Shown: in pieces, positions 22,199 through 35,300 of the stretch
How the letters are laid out: the number at the start of each line of letters is the position of its first letter
Position numbering within the stretch: position 1 is the stretch's first letter
Source: Pomphorhynchus laevis
Lineage: Eukaryota > Acanthocephala > Palaeacanthocephala > Echinorhynchida > Pomphorhynchidae
Assembly (NCBI GenBank): GCA_012934845.2
Contig: WNNJ02000402.1
Span: forward strand, 62,001-126,000
Direction of reading: 5' to 3'
Length of the DNA: 64,000 bases
The notes under the pieces: model-generated
What the model was told of the DNA's origin: nothing
Database searches by the model: none
What the model saw: the letters and a program-made list of their open reading frames with translations, nothing else
Translations under genes and position numbers: made by a program

Positions 22199-22663
22199 TT
22201 ACAAACATCTTACAATCCTAGTAAAGTACCCCGAGGAACTCCTGAAGTAATTAAACGTGCTTATTACAAACAAAAACTTAACGAGTTTAAACGAAAAACA
22301 GAATACACATTACTGCAATCTGTCGTATTATTAATTCGAGTATCCTACCGAATAATTTGTCGATAATTTACAATAAAATTTACAACTGTTTAAGCTAATA
22401 TACAATCTGAAATACATACAACTAACGACTTGAGAAGGCTCCGACGGCTGCTTTGACGGCTGCACTTAAAAAATTGTTAAGCTATTCTAACTACAAGATA
22501 AAATACACAATTCCCGAAGAACCTAAAAAACCTAAAAAAACCTAAAGAACTTAAATTAGAAGAACCTAAACCTAAAAACCTATACCAGAAGAATCTACAC
22601 AATCTTTATTGAAATCTACACAAGATACTTTACTCTGATAAAGTCTGAATATACATTCATATA
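22199..22663 (+). other. Short unknown ORF and 5' region upstream of CR1-B
   Basis: An open stretch of about 47 codons after the header reads SKVPRGTPEVIKRAYYKQKL and ends at about 22363; I do not recognise it. From about 22510 there are repeats of GAACCTAAA/AAACCTAAA. The stretch runs without a clear boundary into CR1-B ORF1, so part of it may be that element's 5' UTR. Confidence 0.4.
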
Positions 22664-23695
22664 ATGGTCAAACAGAGGAAGACTACAAAGCGAGGTGATG
22701 CTGCCAAGTTTGTGGATTATCAGGTTCGGTGTTCAAGTGAATATTGTCATGCGTGGACAAGTGTTTCAGTTGCCGGGGAAAAGAAAACAGCTCTGTCTAA
22801 TGCATCTTTCTACTGCGGGTACTACTGCGCATCTTTGATAAATGATTTGAAGACGGAATCTACCCCCTTGGTTGTCGGTCAGTCAAGTTGTAATTCTCTT
22901 GGACCCATATTAGCTCCACCAATTCCAAAAAGCACAAGTGCCGGTCAAAGTAAGGAAGTTCTTATTTCTAAATCTACTAAGAATATTGAAAATTCCAGTC
23001 ATAGTGATGGAAGCTATTCTAACTCTATATATCCCTCATCAATTCTTAAATCTATATATCCCTCCTCAAGTCTTGCAAATAATCCAATGACTATAGATTT
23101 AACTGTAGAGGGTGAGACTGTAGCCATGGATGTTCCAGTGCATTTACCCGATGTTACTAATGATGAAAATACACACTGTCAGGTTTTGAATCATGGTCAT
23201 ATGTCTGATAATGGGACTGTCAAAAAGAAGGAACAAGCGTCAACGATAAGTCAACATACACTATCCGCAGTGTCACGTGACAGTCTCGAATTGCAAATTG
23301 GTAATAATAGGAAACACACCGCTGATCGATGTAGATCTGTTATTCTTACCAATGTAAGAGAACCTTTATTTGAGAACGCACAAGTACCTCTTAACGAGGA
23401 AATCCAGAGTGTGAGATTTATATTGACGCAGGTACTTGGTTCTTGCAATGTGGTTATTGTCAAACGTGTTAAACTCGTTGCATTATTTCGACTGGGTAAG
23501 CGTGATACATTTAGTAGTAGGCCGCGTTTACTCAAGGCTGTATTTAGGGAGCAGTCGCATGCTGAGTTAATTCTTCGGAATTCATATCGTTTAAAAGGAT
23601 CCCATGTTAGTCTCTTGAAAGATCTTGACGCTCTTCAAAGGGAGAAATTGTCTCAAGCTAAGAAAGAACTCGCATATCGTGTTGCACTTTGGTGA
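22664..23695 (+). CDS. CR1-like ORF1 protein
   Basis: 343 codons from ATG. The N-terminal region has a cysteine-bearing stretch (CSSEYCHAW..., then YCGYYC at about residues 48-54) that resembles the zinc-binding fingers of some CR1-type ORF1 proteins. The middle is serine-rich. Residues about 220-340 form the conserved C-terminal block (VILTNVREPLFENAQ, KLVALFRLGKRDTF, RLLKAVFREQSHAELILRN, LLKDLDALQREKLSQAKKEL). The frame ends at VALW just before the GESNLCVQNF block, which continues in the next frame; in copy A that block is in frame, so the C-terminus here is shortened by a frame change near 23690. It probably binds element RNA. Confidence 0.65.
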   Translation: MVKQRKTTKRGDAAKFVDYQVRCSSEYCHAWTSVSVAGEKKTALSNASFYCGYYCASLINDLKTESTPLVVGQSSCNSLGPILAPPIPKSTSAGQSKEVLISKSTKNIENSSHSDGSYSNSIYPSSILKSIYPSSSLANNPMTIDLTVEGETVAMDVPVHLPDVTNDENTHCQVLNHGHMSDNGTVKKKEQASTISQHTLSAVSRDSLELQIGNNRKHTADRCRSVILTNVREPLFENAQVPLNEEIQSVRFILTQVLGSCNVVIVKRVKLVALFRLGKRDTFSSRPRLLKAVFREQSHAELILRNSYRLKGSHVSLLKDLDALQREKLSQAKKELAYRVALW

Positions 23696-23704
23696 GAGCA
23701 ATCT

Positions 23705-26700
23705 ATGTGTGCAAAATTTTCAAGTAGTGAGGCGACGCATTCGAATCAGTTCGTCCCCACTAGATGTATCGCCTCTCGTGAATGTGGAGGGTTTTGGCAA
23801 GGTCTTATAGCATATAAGTGCCTAGCTGATTTGGGATCTGAAGTGTGTCGGATTGCTAGAGATGATATTATTACTCGCACTGGTGTGAATAAAAGTCATA
23901 GTATATTTTATTGTAATGTTCGGAGCTTGTTACATAAAGTCGATGAGCTAAAGTTTAGGATCGAGTCTGTTAATCCAATTATAGTTGGTATTACAGAATC
24001 TTGGCTTAATTGTGATGTATCCGATGCTGAGGTATCCATCGTAGGCTATTCTTTGTTCCGTAGTGATCGGATAGGGGGTAGGGGTGGTGGCGTAGCTCTA
24101 TTTATGAGATACGAAGTTAAGGTGCGTCTTTTAAGTAAGTCGTCTATTGATAGAGTTGAGAGTTTGTGGTGTCAGGTGAAGTTTGATAACAGCTCACCCA
24201 TCATACTGGGTCTTGTGTAGCGTGCTCCTAAGGCAATATCTAAGAAACTCATTGAAAAGATAGAGTTGTATACGCGAGGAGATTGTGATACTGTGATAAT
24301 TGGGGATCTGAATATGCCAGATGTTGAATGGACTTCGAATACGGTTCTTCCTACTTGTGATAGTGAATCTTGTGACCTTATGGAGTGTTTTACTTATTGT
24401 GGTCTTGCTCAATTTGTTGATGTACATACTCGCTTTTCAAGTTGTAGTTCTTCCCTTCTTGATCTTTGCCTATCGACAAACAGTCAATTAATCAGTAGTA
24501 TCCAATATGATTCTCTTGTTGGTTTGTCTGATCACTGTGTAGTTAAAGATTTGCTAAATATACAAATGAGAGTATTTCATCATGCTCGGTACAAACGTCA
24601 GATTAATGTCTTTCGGGCGAACTATGATGTTATTACATCAAAGCTGCATAGAGTAAGTTGGCCTGATCCGGCTGTTGTCGGAGTTGACGAGGCCTGGGAT
24701 CATTTTCGCGTGACGCTTTATTCTCTAATGGTAAAATTCTCACCTTTGAAGTCTAAGACTAGTCGGAAAAGCGCTCGTTGGTTTGATACTGAGCTGGCTA
24801 CTGCGATGAAGGCTCGTGACTTCAGTTTCAAATGCTTTAAAAGTGGGTTTTGTGAATATGGTGCTTATAAGCAGGCGAGAAATTTCTTCAATTCTTTAAA
24901 ACGGCATAAGCGCTATTTATTTGAAAATGGTCTAGCTCATAGTTGTAGACATGATCCCAAAGCTCTCGTTCTATATGCGAATAATAGTAGAAACGCTAAT
25001 AAAACAATTGGCCAATATTTTGATAGCGTTATTGAAGACGACCTTGCTGATATGTTCTCAAGGCATTTTTACTTGGACAAATATACTACAAACGAGTATT
25101 CTGAACCTATCTAGAACAGTGAGACGATAAGAGGTGCTAGTGTTTCATATCGTAGTTTAGACATAGCTAATTTGATAACTCCTGGGAAAGTTTTAGCTGA
25201 ACTGCATCGTCTTAAAGATACAAACTCCAAAGGTGTTGATTTGTTACCTTCGATATATCTTCGTCGAATAGCAGACTCAATATATATACCACTTTGTACC
25301 ATATTTCGACAATCTATTATTGATACGACTCTTCCAAAAGATTAGAAACAATCGATCATTCACTCCATCTTCAAAAAGGGTATAGATCTTCAGTAGACAA
25401 TTACAGACCAGTAAGTATTACTTGTTTATGTTGTAGAATGTTAGAGCGGATTATACATGGTTATATGGTCAAGTTTTATAGTGAGAATAATGTAATAGTT
25501 TCTGAGCAACATGTTTCCGTAAGGGTTATTCGACAGTTACTAATCTACTCGCAGCCCATCTTGATTGGTCAGCTAATAAAGCCGTATCCATTGCTACCGA
25601 CATCATATTCTTCGATTTCTCTAAGGCATTTGACAGAGTAGACCATAGATTCATCCTAAATAAACTAGAGAAAAGTGGCATTCCATTTTTGCTTGTTAGA
25701 TGGATTGCATCGTTTTTAAGCAATCGTAGTTATTGTGTGCATGTAGATAATTTTTACTCTTCTTCGCGGCCATTTAATATATGTGTGCCTCCAGGTTCAG
25801 TATTGGGTCCATTGTTATTTAGTGTCTACATAAACGATCTCCCGGAATTTATTGATTCTCAGATGCTTTTACATGCAGACGATTTGAAAATCTGGCGGGC
25901 AATTCATTCACCCAATGATATAGTTAAACTGCAACGGGATATCGATGAAGTCGAAAATTGGGCTCTGCTCAATAGGTTGATCGTCAATGTATCAAAATGC
26001 AAACATTTATGTATTTGTGGCGGAAATGCTCAATCTTTAGCTAATTATAGCTTTCAAAGCAGTGATATAGAACGAGTGAACAAATATAAGGACTTGGGAG
26101 TGTGGATAAACAGTGATTTGAGTACCGTCACACATACTGAACATGCTTGTTCAAATGCGTTGGGGATAATCGGTCAACTTCGACGCACTTTCATTGCACT
26201 CAATCAATTTGCAATTTGCCATACGCCCGCTAATCTTTGCTCATGTGTTGAGCCGTCTTTTATATGCTGCGCCGTGTGTGTATCCCCAAAATTCAAAAGA
26301 ACATATTAGTTCAGAGAGGGTACTTCATAGAGCTACCAAGCTAGCACCGCAACTGAAATTTTTGTCGTACCCTGATCGATTAAAAGCACTTAGACTTGAG
26401 ACTGTCACGTGGACCCGCCAGTACATCGATATGAGTATGGTCTGGCAAATTCTTAATGATTTGGATCATCCACTTCGAGATTGTCTTCATTTGCGCTCAT
26501 CCAATATCCTCCGAGGCCATGGTTTAACCCTGCGACGTGAAAGGATAAGAAAATCACGAGCTGTCCAATTTGATCGGCGAGTTGTATCTCTGTGGAATAT
26601 GCTTAAAGAGTCAACAGTGTGCAGTAGCAATATCAACGAATTCAAAAAGAAATTACGGATGGAGGATGCCATTGGGAAAGCTGCTTTTCCGTATTTGTGA
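23705..26700 (+). pseudogene. CR1-like ORF2 (APE-RT), multiply interrupted
   Basis: Endonuclease motifs are present (CNVRSLLHKVDEL, ITESWLN, IGDLNMPDVEW, SSLLDLCLST, LSDHCVV), then the RT: YRPVSITC (about 25405), FFDFSKAFDRVDH in a shifted frame (about 25610), CVPPGSVLGPLLF (about 25785; the usual Q is P) and LHADDLKIW (about 25870; the Y of YADD is H). The tail LRGHGLTLRRERIRKS is near 26510. Besides the stops, the P and H at two normally conserved sites argue that this RT could not work. Confidence 0.8.
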
Positions 26701-26822
26701 TACTTTTATTATATTTTCTTTTTTTACTGCAGTGAACCAGTCAATTAAGCCATACTTTTATGTGCTGTTGAAACATTAATAATTGTTTTAAATAAAATAT
26801 TTACTATTGAATACATAATGAG

Positions 26823-26840
26823 GGTTCCCGCAAATGGGCC
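26823..26840 (-). promoter_or_regulatory. 3'-UTR motif of G3 (GGCCCATTTGCGGGAACC)
   Basis: The same 18-nt motif occurs in eight G 3' UTRs, always shortly after the stop codon and before the A/T-rich tail. It can fold as GG-CCC-loop-GGG-CC. A role in recognition of the template 3' end by the RT is an inference from R2-type elements. Confidence 0.65.
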
Positions 26841-29800
26841 CATATAACACAATCTTCTATATTAAAGCTGTTCGATGTTCCGGATTTCGGGTACGTGCTG
26901 CTCTGATACACGTAGAAGCCATCTTTGCCAATTTAAGCTCAATGCAGTGCGTAGTCGTTGAATGCATTCCCCATATTGTAAGCCATTACGGATTGCTGAT
27001 TTTAACGCTACCCTCTGTAAGATTATTTGTACATTCAGACCAACTTCTCTAAGAGATGACATGACCACTGGGTAGAATTTCGACAGTTCGATTCTAGCAA
27101 TACGTTCCCCATATTTGCTTTGCTTACGGTTTTCGTGGTAGACGTAGGGGTTCAATGTTCCCATAATGTAGGATGACGCCAAGTGGCTGAAAACACAGAT
27201 GTCCATCATGGACCGAGTCGTCCTATCACAGAATAGGCCATCACAACAAATGTCCGAGCGAGCATTAGGATTTCGACATGTGGAGGCGCTCGTGAAGATC
27301 AGGTGTTCTGGAACCCGCTGCAGTACCGGCTCTACAGTCACAGTGCATCCTACTTTTGTGAGTTCTCCGGACAGAAAGTCACGTACTACATTGTGTCTGA
27401 CAATGGGGAGTCCACCAGTTTGGCATGCTAGAGCGTGTCTCACAGAAAAATTTTCACCACATGCACATACTAAAGGACAATTCGGCGGCATCCAGTTGTA
27501 ACGGGCGGCTACAGCATCATGGAATGCTATTTTTGTCATAGTGTAGCCTAAGTGTTTCAACGGCTTCGATGATAACCATGAGGATGCCCCCTTACAACTG
27601 GCTTGTCGGACTACCTCTGATATCTCAAGCTTGTTAATAGTAAGATTTGCCAATTTTCCATGTGCGAATTGATCCTTTTCTGCCCTTATCAGAGACGCAA
27701 GGCTATATTGCTGATGTCTTAGCTCATTTCCAGAAATTCCCGCTAGTAATGGCTCGCACATTCTCATTGATCTTATATATTCATTTTCGGGTTTTTCGGA
27801 TGGATCGCTTATTCCCAATCCCCCATGTCTTAAGGGGAGGGTTATTAATTGACGAGTAATATCGTTTATCGTTGTTTGCCCCAAAATGGAAGGCAAAAGG
27901 GTCCTGTAGAGCGAATCCGTCAGCTTCTCGTAGGATGCCCCATCCGTTCTACAAGTTCGCTGTACATGATTCCATTTGAACTGCAATGATTGGGTAAGTG
28001 CTGAAAATGCGATATGTGGGTTAACGTCAGCTACGTATGAGAGTCGCGTTACGTAACTTGACCATTTTGAAACTTTTTCTGTTAGAAAAGATTCGACAAA
28101 ACTTTCGCTGCCTACTGGGGAGCCGAGCACTACGAGACCATCATCAACTATCTGTAACATTTCCATATTGAACGCACCCAAAGCAATCGGTCGATCCCTG
28201 GAGTGAACCAAAAGCCGACATTTAGATTCGTTTACATAGTAGCCATAATTTGGCCCTATTTCTCGGATTACCTGCCACACCTTTTTTAAATGGTCGATTG
28301 AACCCAAACAGTGACCATCATCAGCATACCATCGATGGATCACTCCGGGAACTGCATCCTTGACAGCCTGTATAAGTGGCGACGATGCAGCGGCAAATGC
28401 AATCATAGCCAGAGAGTCACCCTGCGTGAATCCTTCATCTGATGTTATTATATCACTATCTACACAAAGTAACGAGTTGTCTCCATATAGATTCTGCAAT
28501 ACCGTAAGCATAGATGGACAAACATATTTAATATTCATTAGAGCGACTTTACGGTTTATTCGATTGAACGCGTTGTTTGCGTCTAGCTGCAAGATGCCTC
28601 CTTGATTTCCCTGCTCGAAGTAGTTGCGTATTGAGTGAATGGCTGCCTCGACACCGCAACGCTGTCCTGCACAGAGCTGTTCCAGTCCCGATACTGCATG
28701 GAGATCCTCACTTATACCTCTTGCCAGTATCTTCCCAATTATCCGACGACTTACTTCTCCTATGCCGATGGGTCGTATGCCAGGATTCTTATCCAAAAAA
28801 ATTAAGACGAATTGCAGTAAGGGCCTGTATTTCACATGGATTGACCCGTTTAGTCGCTAGTTTTTGTGCTAGATCCGCCAAGCTCGACGCTAAGCGCTTC
28901 GATAACACACCGAATGACTGCAGCATATTCTGCCAACCTTTAGAATCAATACCAGACGGACCAGGCGAGCCATGGGTACACCGAGCAGCCCTTATTATAT
29001 CCTCAGAGCATATATCCTGAAATCTAACAGGATGATGTTGGACAATATTTTCAAGTGGTTGTCGAATAACGGCTTCCTCCGTCACTTCTGCTCCTCGGGG
29101 ATGTAATTCTTCCGATTTCTGACGTACTGTAATTGACCCGATTCGATCATCCAGAGATAGTATTTTGCTGGATGCGGATGCTTCGTCATTGATTAATCGC
29201 ATAGCCATGTTTGTTCTGCCTTGTGTCATCATTGATATAAATTTATTGACCCAATCGATATCTCTATTGGCCCTACCGTTCCTTCGGTGGACAAATTTAT
29301 GTTGAAGGAGGCGAGCTTCAATTATTAAGTCTTGCAGTTTTCTTTCCTTCCAAAGTAGTAATCTGCGTTCGAGACACTTTCGAATAACTTTAGTTTTCGA
29401 GCTATTAGATTTTTGAAGCAATAGTTGACAAATAACGGTTGCCGATTTAAGCCCGACATTCATAGCCTCGTCATTAACGGCCATTTCGTATTGTGAGGAC
29501 AAAATGTCAACAAATTCTTCACTCGCATTACATTTCGGTAGTAACCATATATTAGGAGTCCAGTGAATAACTTCTTTATATGCATCATCAATTTGTTCAG
29601 CCATTGTAGGGGTTCCATGCCGAAGTATATTTGATCCTGGTAGTTTATCGGTTAGAACTTGGCTGTCATTAAGGGTCGCTGACTGGTTAGGTGCGTTCCC
29701 ACCTGTAATACGATTGCGGCAATTAGAGGCGAGACAGTCTATACAACTTTTCTTTGATTTCGCGCAACGACAACCCCTGCAAACGGCAGCGTTGCCATTA

Positions 29801-29858
29801 CAATTACAACAGCGAGGGTTTGCAGACGGTTTTCCTCGTGGCATTGTAATTTGTGATT

Positions 29859-29924
29859 GATCTGAAGGCTGGACGATCTGAAAGCTGGACGATCTGAAAG
29901 CTGGACGATCTGAAAGCTGGACGA
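29859..29924 (-). repeat. 16-bp tandem repeat in the G3 5' UTR
   Basis: Four units of GATCTGAAAGCTGGAC (the first with one change) end 15 bases upstream of the G3 start codon. Confidence 0.9.
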
Positions 29925-30034
29925 TTGTAAGTAACTTCAATCAACAATTTTTATTGTATAGAACTTAATATAACCAAATATAAGACAAATTGAACATTAA
30001 TAATAATAAAAAATAAAAACATTAATAATAATAT

Positions 30035-32340
30035 TCTGAAAACTGTTCAGAAGCTTGTTCTTGGTGGGAAGATGACAGCTGCTGTCAAATTACTTGAATC
30101 AAATGATGGCAGAGGGCATCCTCTACGAATAGACGAAATAATAGACGGCCAAACAGTGAGACAAATTCTTATTGATAAGCATCCGATGGCTTCAGCAAAA
30201 TCTGATGACGCCATTCTGCGCAGGCCTATCGATGACATTCCTGAGTTTCACCCAATCGCATTTGATTCTATTGACTTTGAACTGATCGTTGCCAACTCTA
30301 AGAAAGTAAAGGGAGGAGCGGGCCCGTCCGGATTAGATGCAAGAGCATGGCATCGAATGTTGGTTGACTTTGGGGCAGAATCGAAACGTCTAGCTGAATC
30401 ACTTGCATCTTTCGCTCGACAATTAGCATTAAATCCAATCTCACAGGAGTCGATGACAGCCTTCACCGCTAGTCGCCTTATTCCTCTTAGCAAAAATCCT
30501 GGCGTACGTCCTATAGGAATAGGAGATGTTTCCAGACGCATTATATCTAAATCAATATTGAAAATAATATCACCCCAACTGCAAACAATATGCGGGAACG
30601 TCAAATGATGCGCCTCGCAGCGTGCTGGCACCGAATGTGTTATTCACGGTATTCGTGACTCATTGAAGAGAAATCCTACATTCGTGCTACTCACAATAGA
30701 TGCTGACAACGCATTCAACAGAGTGAATAGAATGACCGCTCTTTCAAACAACATGCCAAATATCTGTCCAGCATTAAACACAGTCCTTTCTAACCTATAC
30801 AGAAATCCGATACTGCTAACAATTGACAACTTGCCCAAACATAAAACAGTTATGATACGCAGACGACGGCAACCTCATAGGTTCCCCACAAGATGTCTTT
30901 GAAGCATTTAAGTTGCTTCAATCCTTCGGCCCCTTATATGGCGTACGCTTGAATCCGGGAAAATGCAAGGTATATTCCAACGGGAACGACATCTCGACTT
31001 TCCAATCGTTACTTGATAACGCTGAAGTCTCCATCGTTGAGGATGGCCTACTCGTTCTTGGAGTACCAATCGGATCAGCCGAATACATAGAGACGTTTAT
31101 ACGATCATCAGTTTCCTCCCTTTGCACATTAGTGTCACAGTTGAAGAAAGTAGGAGAGTTAGACACTCAGGTTGCATACGTGTGCTTAATTAAGTCTATT
31201 CAGCATAAATCGACACATACTCTTCGATGCTATGACAAACCCCTCTGCGTGGTTCGCACCCCTGACACTGAAACTAAAGTCTACAATATCACATCTTTTT
31301 GACATTGATATTTCTCAAGACGATATCTTATGGCGCACATGCCAGTTGAGTTTTCGCAACGGCGGTTTATGCATTAGAGATCCGTCCACGTTACCAAGCA
31401 ACGAATATCGATCATCGACCTCAGTGTGTGAGCCAAGCATACAAGGATATATTGGCTCGATACTTAATTCTATGCAGGAGACAATTATTAAAAATCTACG
31501 GGCAGCAAAAGCCTCTAGTGAAAAGCTTGACCAAGAAGATATTTTGAGCAATGCGAGTGGAATTCTGTGTACCGCAATTGAGCATGCTTCAACAACAGGG
31601 GCTTCGTCATGGCTATCCGGATATCCTACATTCGATCGAGCAACTCGATTAAGTAACATCGAGTTTTGTGATTCTATTTTTTCTAGATACGGAATTACGC
31701 CGAAATCCGCACCAACTCAATGTAAATGTAGGCAGATTAATACAGTTGCCCATGCTCTCTCATGCCCATTCGGTGGTCTTCCGTCGATGCGACACGATGC
31801 CGTGCGCGATTTTATTGCCTATCAGCTAACAGAAACATCGTATAACGTACAAGTCGAGCCGCTGCTTACACCAGTCCCGCCAAACTTTGACTTTAGAAAC
31901 GGCTCAACGACAAAAGACCGTGATGCTAGGCTCGACATTGCATGCTCAGGGTTGTTTGGTGATAGGAGTGAGCGAACTTTCTTCGACATTTGCGTGTTTA
32001 ACGCTTTCGCTCAATCCAACTCCTCCAAGACACCAGAGTCCTGCTATAAGTACCACCAACAGCGAAAGCGCAGTAAATATCTCGAAAGAATAACAGAGTT
32101 CGAGCGGGGGTCTCTTGTACCCGCTGTCTTCTCATTCTCAGGTGGAAGCGGTGACAATGCTACACAACTTTTAAGACGAATCGCATCTAAATTGGCAAAT
32201 AAGCGAGCAAGCAGATACCCCGACGAGCTTCCAAAGCTTAGAACGCGTCTAGGCCTATTACTTGCAAAAATGACATTGCGATGCATCAGAGGAACGCGAT
32301 CTGCAATCGGATGTCCAGAATTTTGAATAATAATAATTAA
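30035..32340 (+). mobile_element. G4: 5'-truncated family-G LINE, first unit of the plus-strand array
   Basis: It begins inside the N-terminal region (KLFRSLFLVG at about 30041) right after an AATAATAAT/A-rich tract. RT blocks are GPSGLDARAW, PGVRPIGIGDVSRR, QRAGTECVIHGIRD and TIDADNAFNRVNR. A stop interrupts at about 30606, and about 50 codons holding the EGFTQGDP segment are deleted near 30838 before YADDGNLIG. The C-terminal part is open in the 31232-32326 frame: CKCRQINTVAHALSC, RLDIACSGLFGDRSERTFFDICVFN. It ends at CPEF with an AATAATAATT tail. It lacks the 18-nt motif. Its sequence is closest to G9, so these may be one subfamily. Confidence 0.85.
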
Positions 32341-32344
32341 AAAA

Positions 32345-35300
32345 TTATTATTATTAGAAGAAAAAATTTTCTTGGTAACAAACATCTTACAGTTATTAAA
32401 ATTCTTACATTTGAGATAAATAACATACAAATAATAACACGCGGGAAGCAGTCGAACACAACAAGGTGTTGCGACTGTAATGGTTCCGCAGCTGCATGTA
32501 AACGTTGCCGATGTGCAAAAGATTCCAAACATTGTGTCAACTGTCAGGCCCCGAATTGTCGCAATCAATCAACATCTTGTGATAATAACAAAGCCCAAAT
32601 TATCCCAACAACTGTTACTGCAAGCTATCCGACAATTGATTCTGCGAGCAATTTAACAATTAATACAGCCAGAAACACTGTATCCACGCTAAACTCAAAT
32701 TTGTCTCAACTCGATGAATTATCAGTAAGAATAAATGCCATTTACTACGAAGTAATACACTGGAGACCGAATTTATTCAACTTACCTAAATGCAACCTCA
32801 CAAGGACATTTATCGAATTAATGACGTCTCAGCTTGTTATTTTCAACAACAACATGGCTAAGGCAAACATGTCATTTAAAATAATGACGATTTTGCCACA
32901 ACTGATTCTCCAGAGAATTTCATCCCGCAAGGTCAGTGTCCTGAGAAAAACCCTTGAACGAAGGATAAGGATGTGGAAAGATGGCGATATAAAAGAACTT
33001 CTTATCGAAGCACGTTTTTTTAACAAAATGATAGCTCCTGCCCACCTCGGACTCAGATAGGAACAGATAAAATTTTGCAGAATATCATAAAACTAACACA
33101 TAACGGAAAATTTAAAGCGGCGATGCGTCTACTGAGCAGTGGCGGGAGAATTCAAGGATATTGCAGTTATCCGATAAATGTGGGAATATAACGGTATTTG
33201 AGAAGCTAAAAAGTCTGCATCCGAAACCATCCTCATTAGACGTTAAATGTCTTCTTCATTCAGATATTGATGGATGTCCTCAGTTTAGCGATGTAATTTT
33301 TCGGGACATTAACGCAGATGATGTTCAAAGAGCCTCTAAACGAACCAACGGATGTGCAGGTCCTTCCGGACTGGATGCAAGCCATTGGAGGTCAATGCTG
33401 ACTCAATACGAACCTGAATCCAGAAATCCTGCAGATCAGGTAGCGGAATTTGCAATTCGCATTACTACTGACATAATAGATGATGTCCAACTCGAAACAT
33501 ACAAGGTATGCAGATTAATACCCGTAGATAAGTGTCTGGGAGGTAAACCTATAGGAATTGGGCAAGTCCTTCGTCGGTAGAATAATTTCAAGCCGTATAC
33601 GCAAGCAAGTAATAACAGCTTCAGGCAAAACACAGCTATGTGCAGGTCAACGCTGCGGCACTGAGTTCGGAATGCACTCTATAAGAAATGAATATGAGAG
33701 ATCTGATGAACACTGTATTTTAATGCTGGACGCTGAAAACGCATTTAATAGCATCAACAGATCAATCGCACTCGAGAATATGATCAAAGTATGTCCAAGT
33801 CTGTCGATAATCCTTGCAAATTGTTATTCCTCTCCATATACATTATCTGTACACAAAGATATAATTATCTATGAGGAAGGGTTCACCCAAGGTGATCCCC
33901 TTGCAATGTGTGCATACGCAGCTGCTTCACTGCCGCTAATTCAAGACCTCAGAACTAGATTTTCTGGTATTGTTCATCGATGGTACGCAGACGACGGAGT
34001 ATGCGTAGGGCGCTATATATATTTGTTATCGCTGTGGGACTATATCTACGATATAAGTCCAAGATACGGATTCCATTTAAATCCATTACAATGTACTATC
34101 TTAATACATCAGGGCTCTTCATTCAGGGATGGCGAATGTTTTAAACAAAGAGGAGTACACGTGTGAACTCGTGGTGTTAAGCTACTAGGCAGTTTTATAG
34201 GAGAATCAGACTACATAAGGGAAAACGTTGAGAAAATGACTGAAAAGTGGGTTGTTCAAATCGAAACACTGAGAGAATTGGCCTTGATAGACAGTCAAGT
34301 CGCTTTTACAATGCTTACTAAAGGCCTACAATTCCGATAAAACGCACCTAAAACGCACCTGTTTACTAAACCCAGTATGGCTCTTCCGACTGGACACTGC
34401 ACTTTTTAATAATCTTGTACCTGCTATAACTGGTAAGATCAATCTTAATCAACAGTGGGAATCAATTCTACAACTACCGATTGGACTAGGTGGACTTGGC
34501 ATAGTGAAACCTAGTGTAAATACAATAACAGAATATGAAAACTCCAAACGTATGTGTGCCCCCTTCTAAATGTCGAAGCAACTCTAAGGGATGATAAACA
34601 GCAACACATATCCTGCAAAATTAAACAAGAGAAAAAGGTAGCACAAAAAGTGGAAGCACATACGGCTATAAGCAGTTTAAATTTGACACAGCAGAATTTA
34701 CTCAAGCACATCGCCGATGCTCCTGGATATTCACTGTGGTTAAGCAGTTTTCCTTCCATCTACTATAAACGCGTCCTATCAAGACAGCAATTCCAAGACG
34801 CACTTGCAACACGCTTCGGATGGAGTCCAAACGATATTCCCGACAAATGCACTTGTGGCGAAAAACTCAATATCTCTCACGCCCAATCGTGTAAAATAGG
34901 AATCCCCATCATTCGACATAATATTATACGCGACGTAATTGGTTCAGCTCTAAAGGATGTATGCTATAACGTATTAGCCGAACCATGTCTTACACCAGTT
35001 CCTGAAAGGATGATTTTTGAGAATGATTCTACCACAAAGGATAGATCTGCTAGGTTCGATTTAGTATGCAACGGTCTTTTTGGCGATTCAAAGGAGCGGT
35101 CCTTCATGGACGTGTGTGTTTTCAATCCACTTGCTCAGTCTTACGCTTTGAATATGCAGAGTTCACATACCTATCATGAAAACAGGAAACGGAGTAAGTA
35201 CTTAGAGAGAGTTACAAAACTCGAATGCGCCTGATTAATTCCTCTCACTTTCTATACTGTAGGAAGCATAGGCCCATCTGCCAAAAATATGTTGACGATC

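Larger units (their letters stand above)
22664..26780 (+). mobile_element. CR1-B: CR1-like APE LINE, full coding length but broken
   Basis: ORF1 (22664-23695) is followed by an overlapping ORF2 (about 23705-26700) and a 3' UTR ending in an AATAAT/AATAAAATATT tail near 26780. It is the same family as CR1-A on the opposite strand. ORF2 has several inactivating changes: an in-frame TAG at 24218-24220 replacing the tyrosine of VYR.P, a TAG at 25112-25114, a TAG near 25345, frame changes near 25380 and 25550, and another near 26200. ORF1 survives intact, so the copy is of moderate age. The 3' end abuts the 3' end of G3 on the minus strand. Confidence 0.85.
26785..29945 (-). mobile_element. G3: near-complete family-G RLE LINE, one frameshift
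   Basis: Minus strand. The 5' UTR carries four 16-bp repeats (29859-29924). The ATG at 29844 starts MPRGKPSANPRCCNCNG. The frame is open to about 28790, where a run of seven A/T (28795-28801) shifts it; the second frame is open to 26862. The parts are nine cysteines (residues about 11-42), GPSGIDSKGW, PGIRPIGIGEVSRR, CAGQRCGVEAAIH, LDANNAFNRINR, DEGFTQGDSLAM (S for P), RWYADDGH, the zinc motif CACGENFSVRHALAC (about 27465), ARSDICCDGLF and SMMDICVF. The 18-nt 3' motif lies at 26823-26840, only about 20 bases after the stop. Only one disabling change is seen, so it is recent. It points tail-to-tail at CR1-B. Confidence 0.9.
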
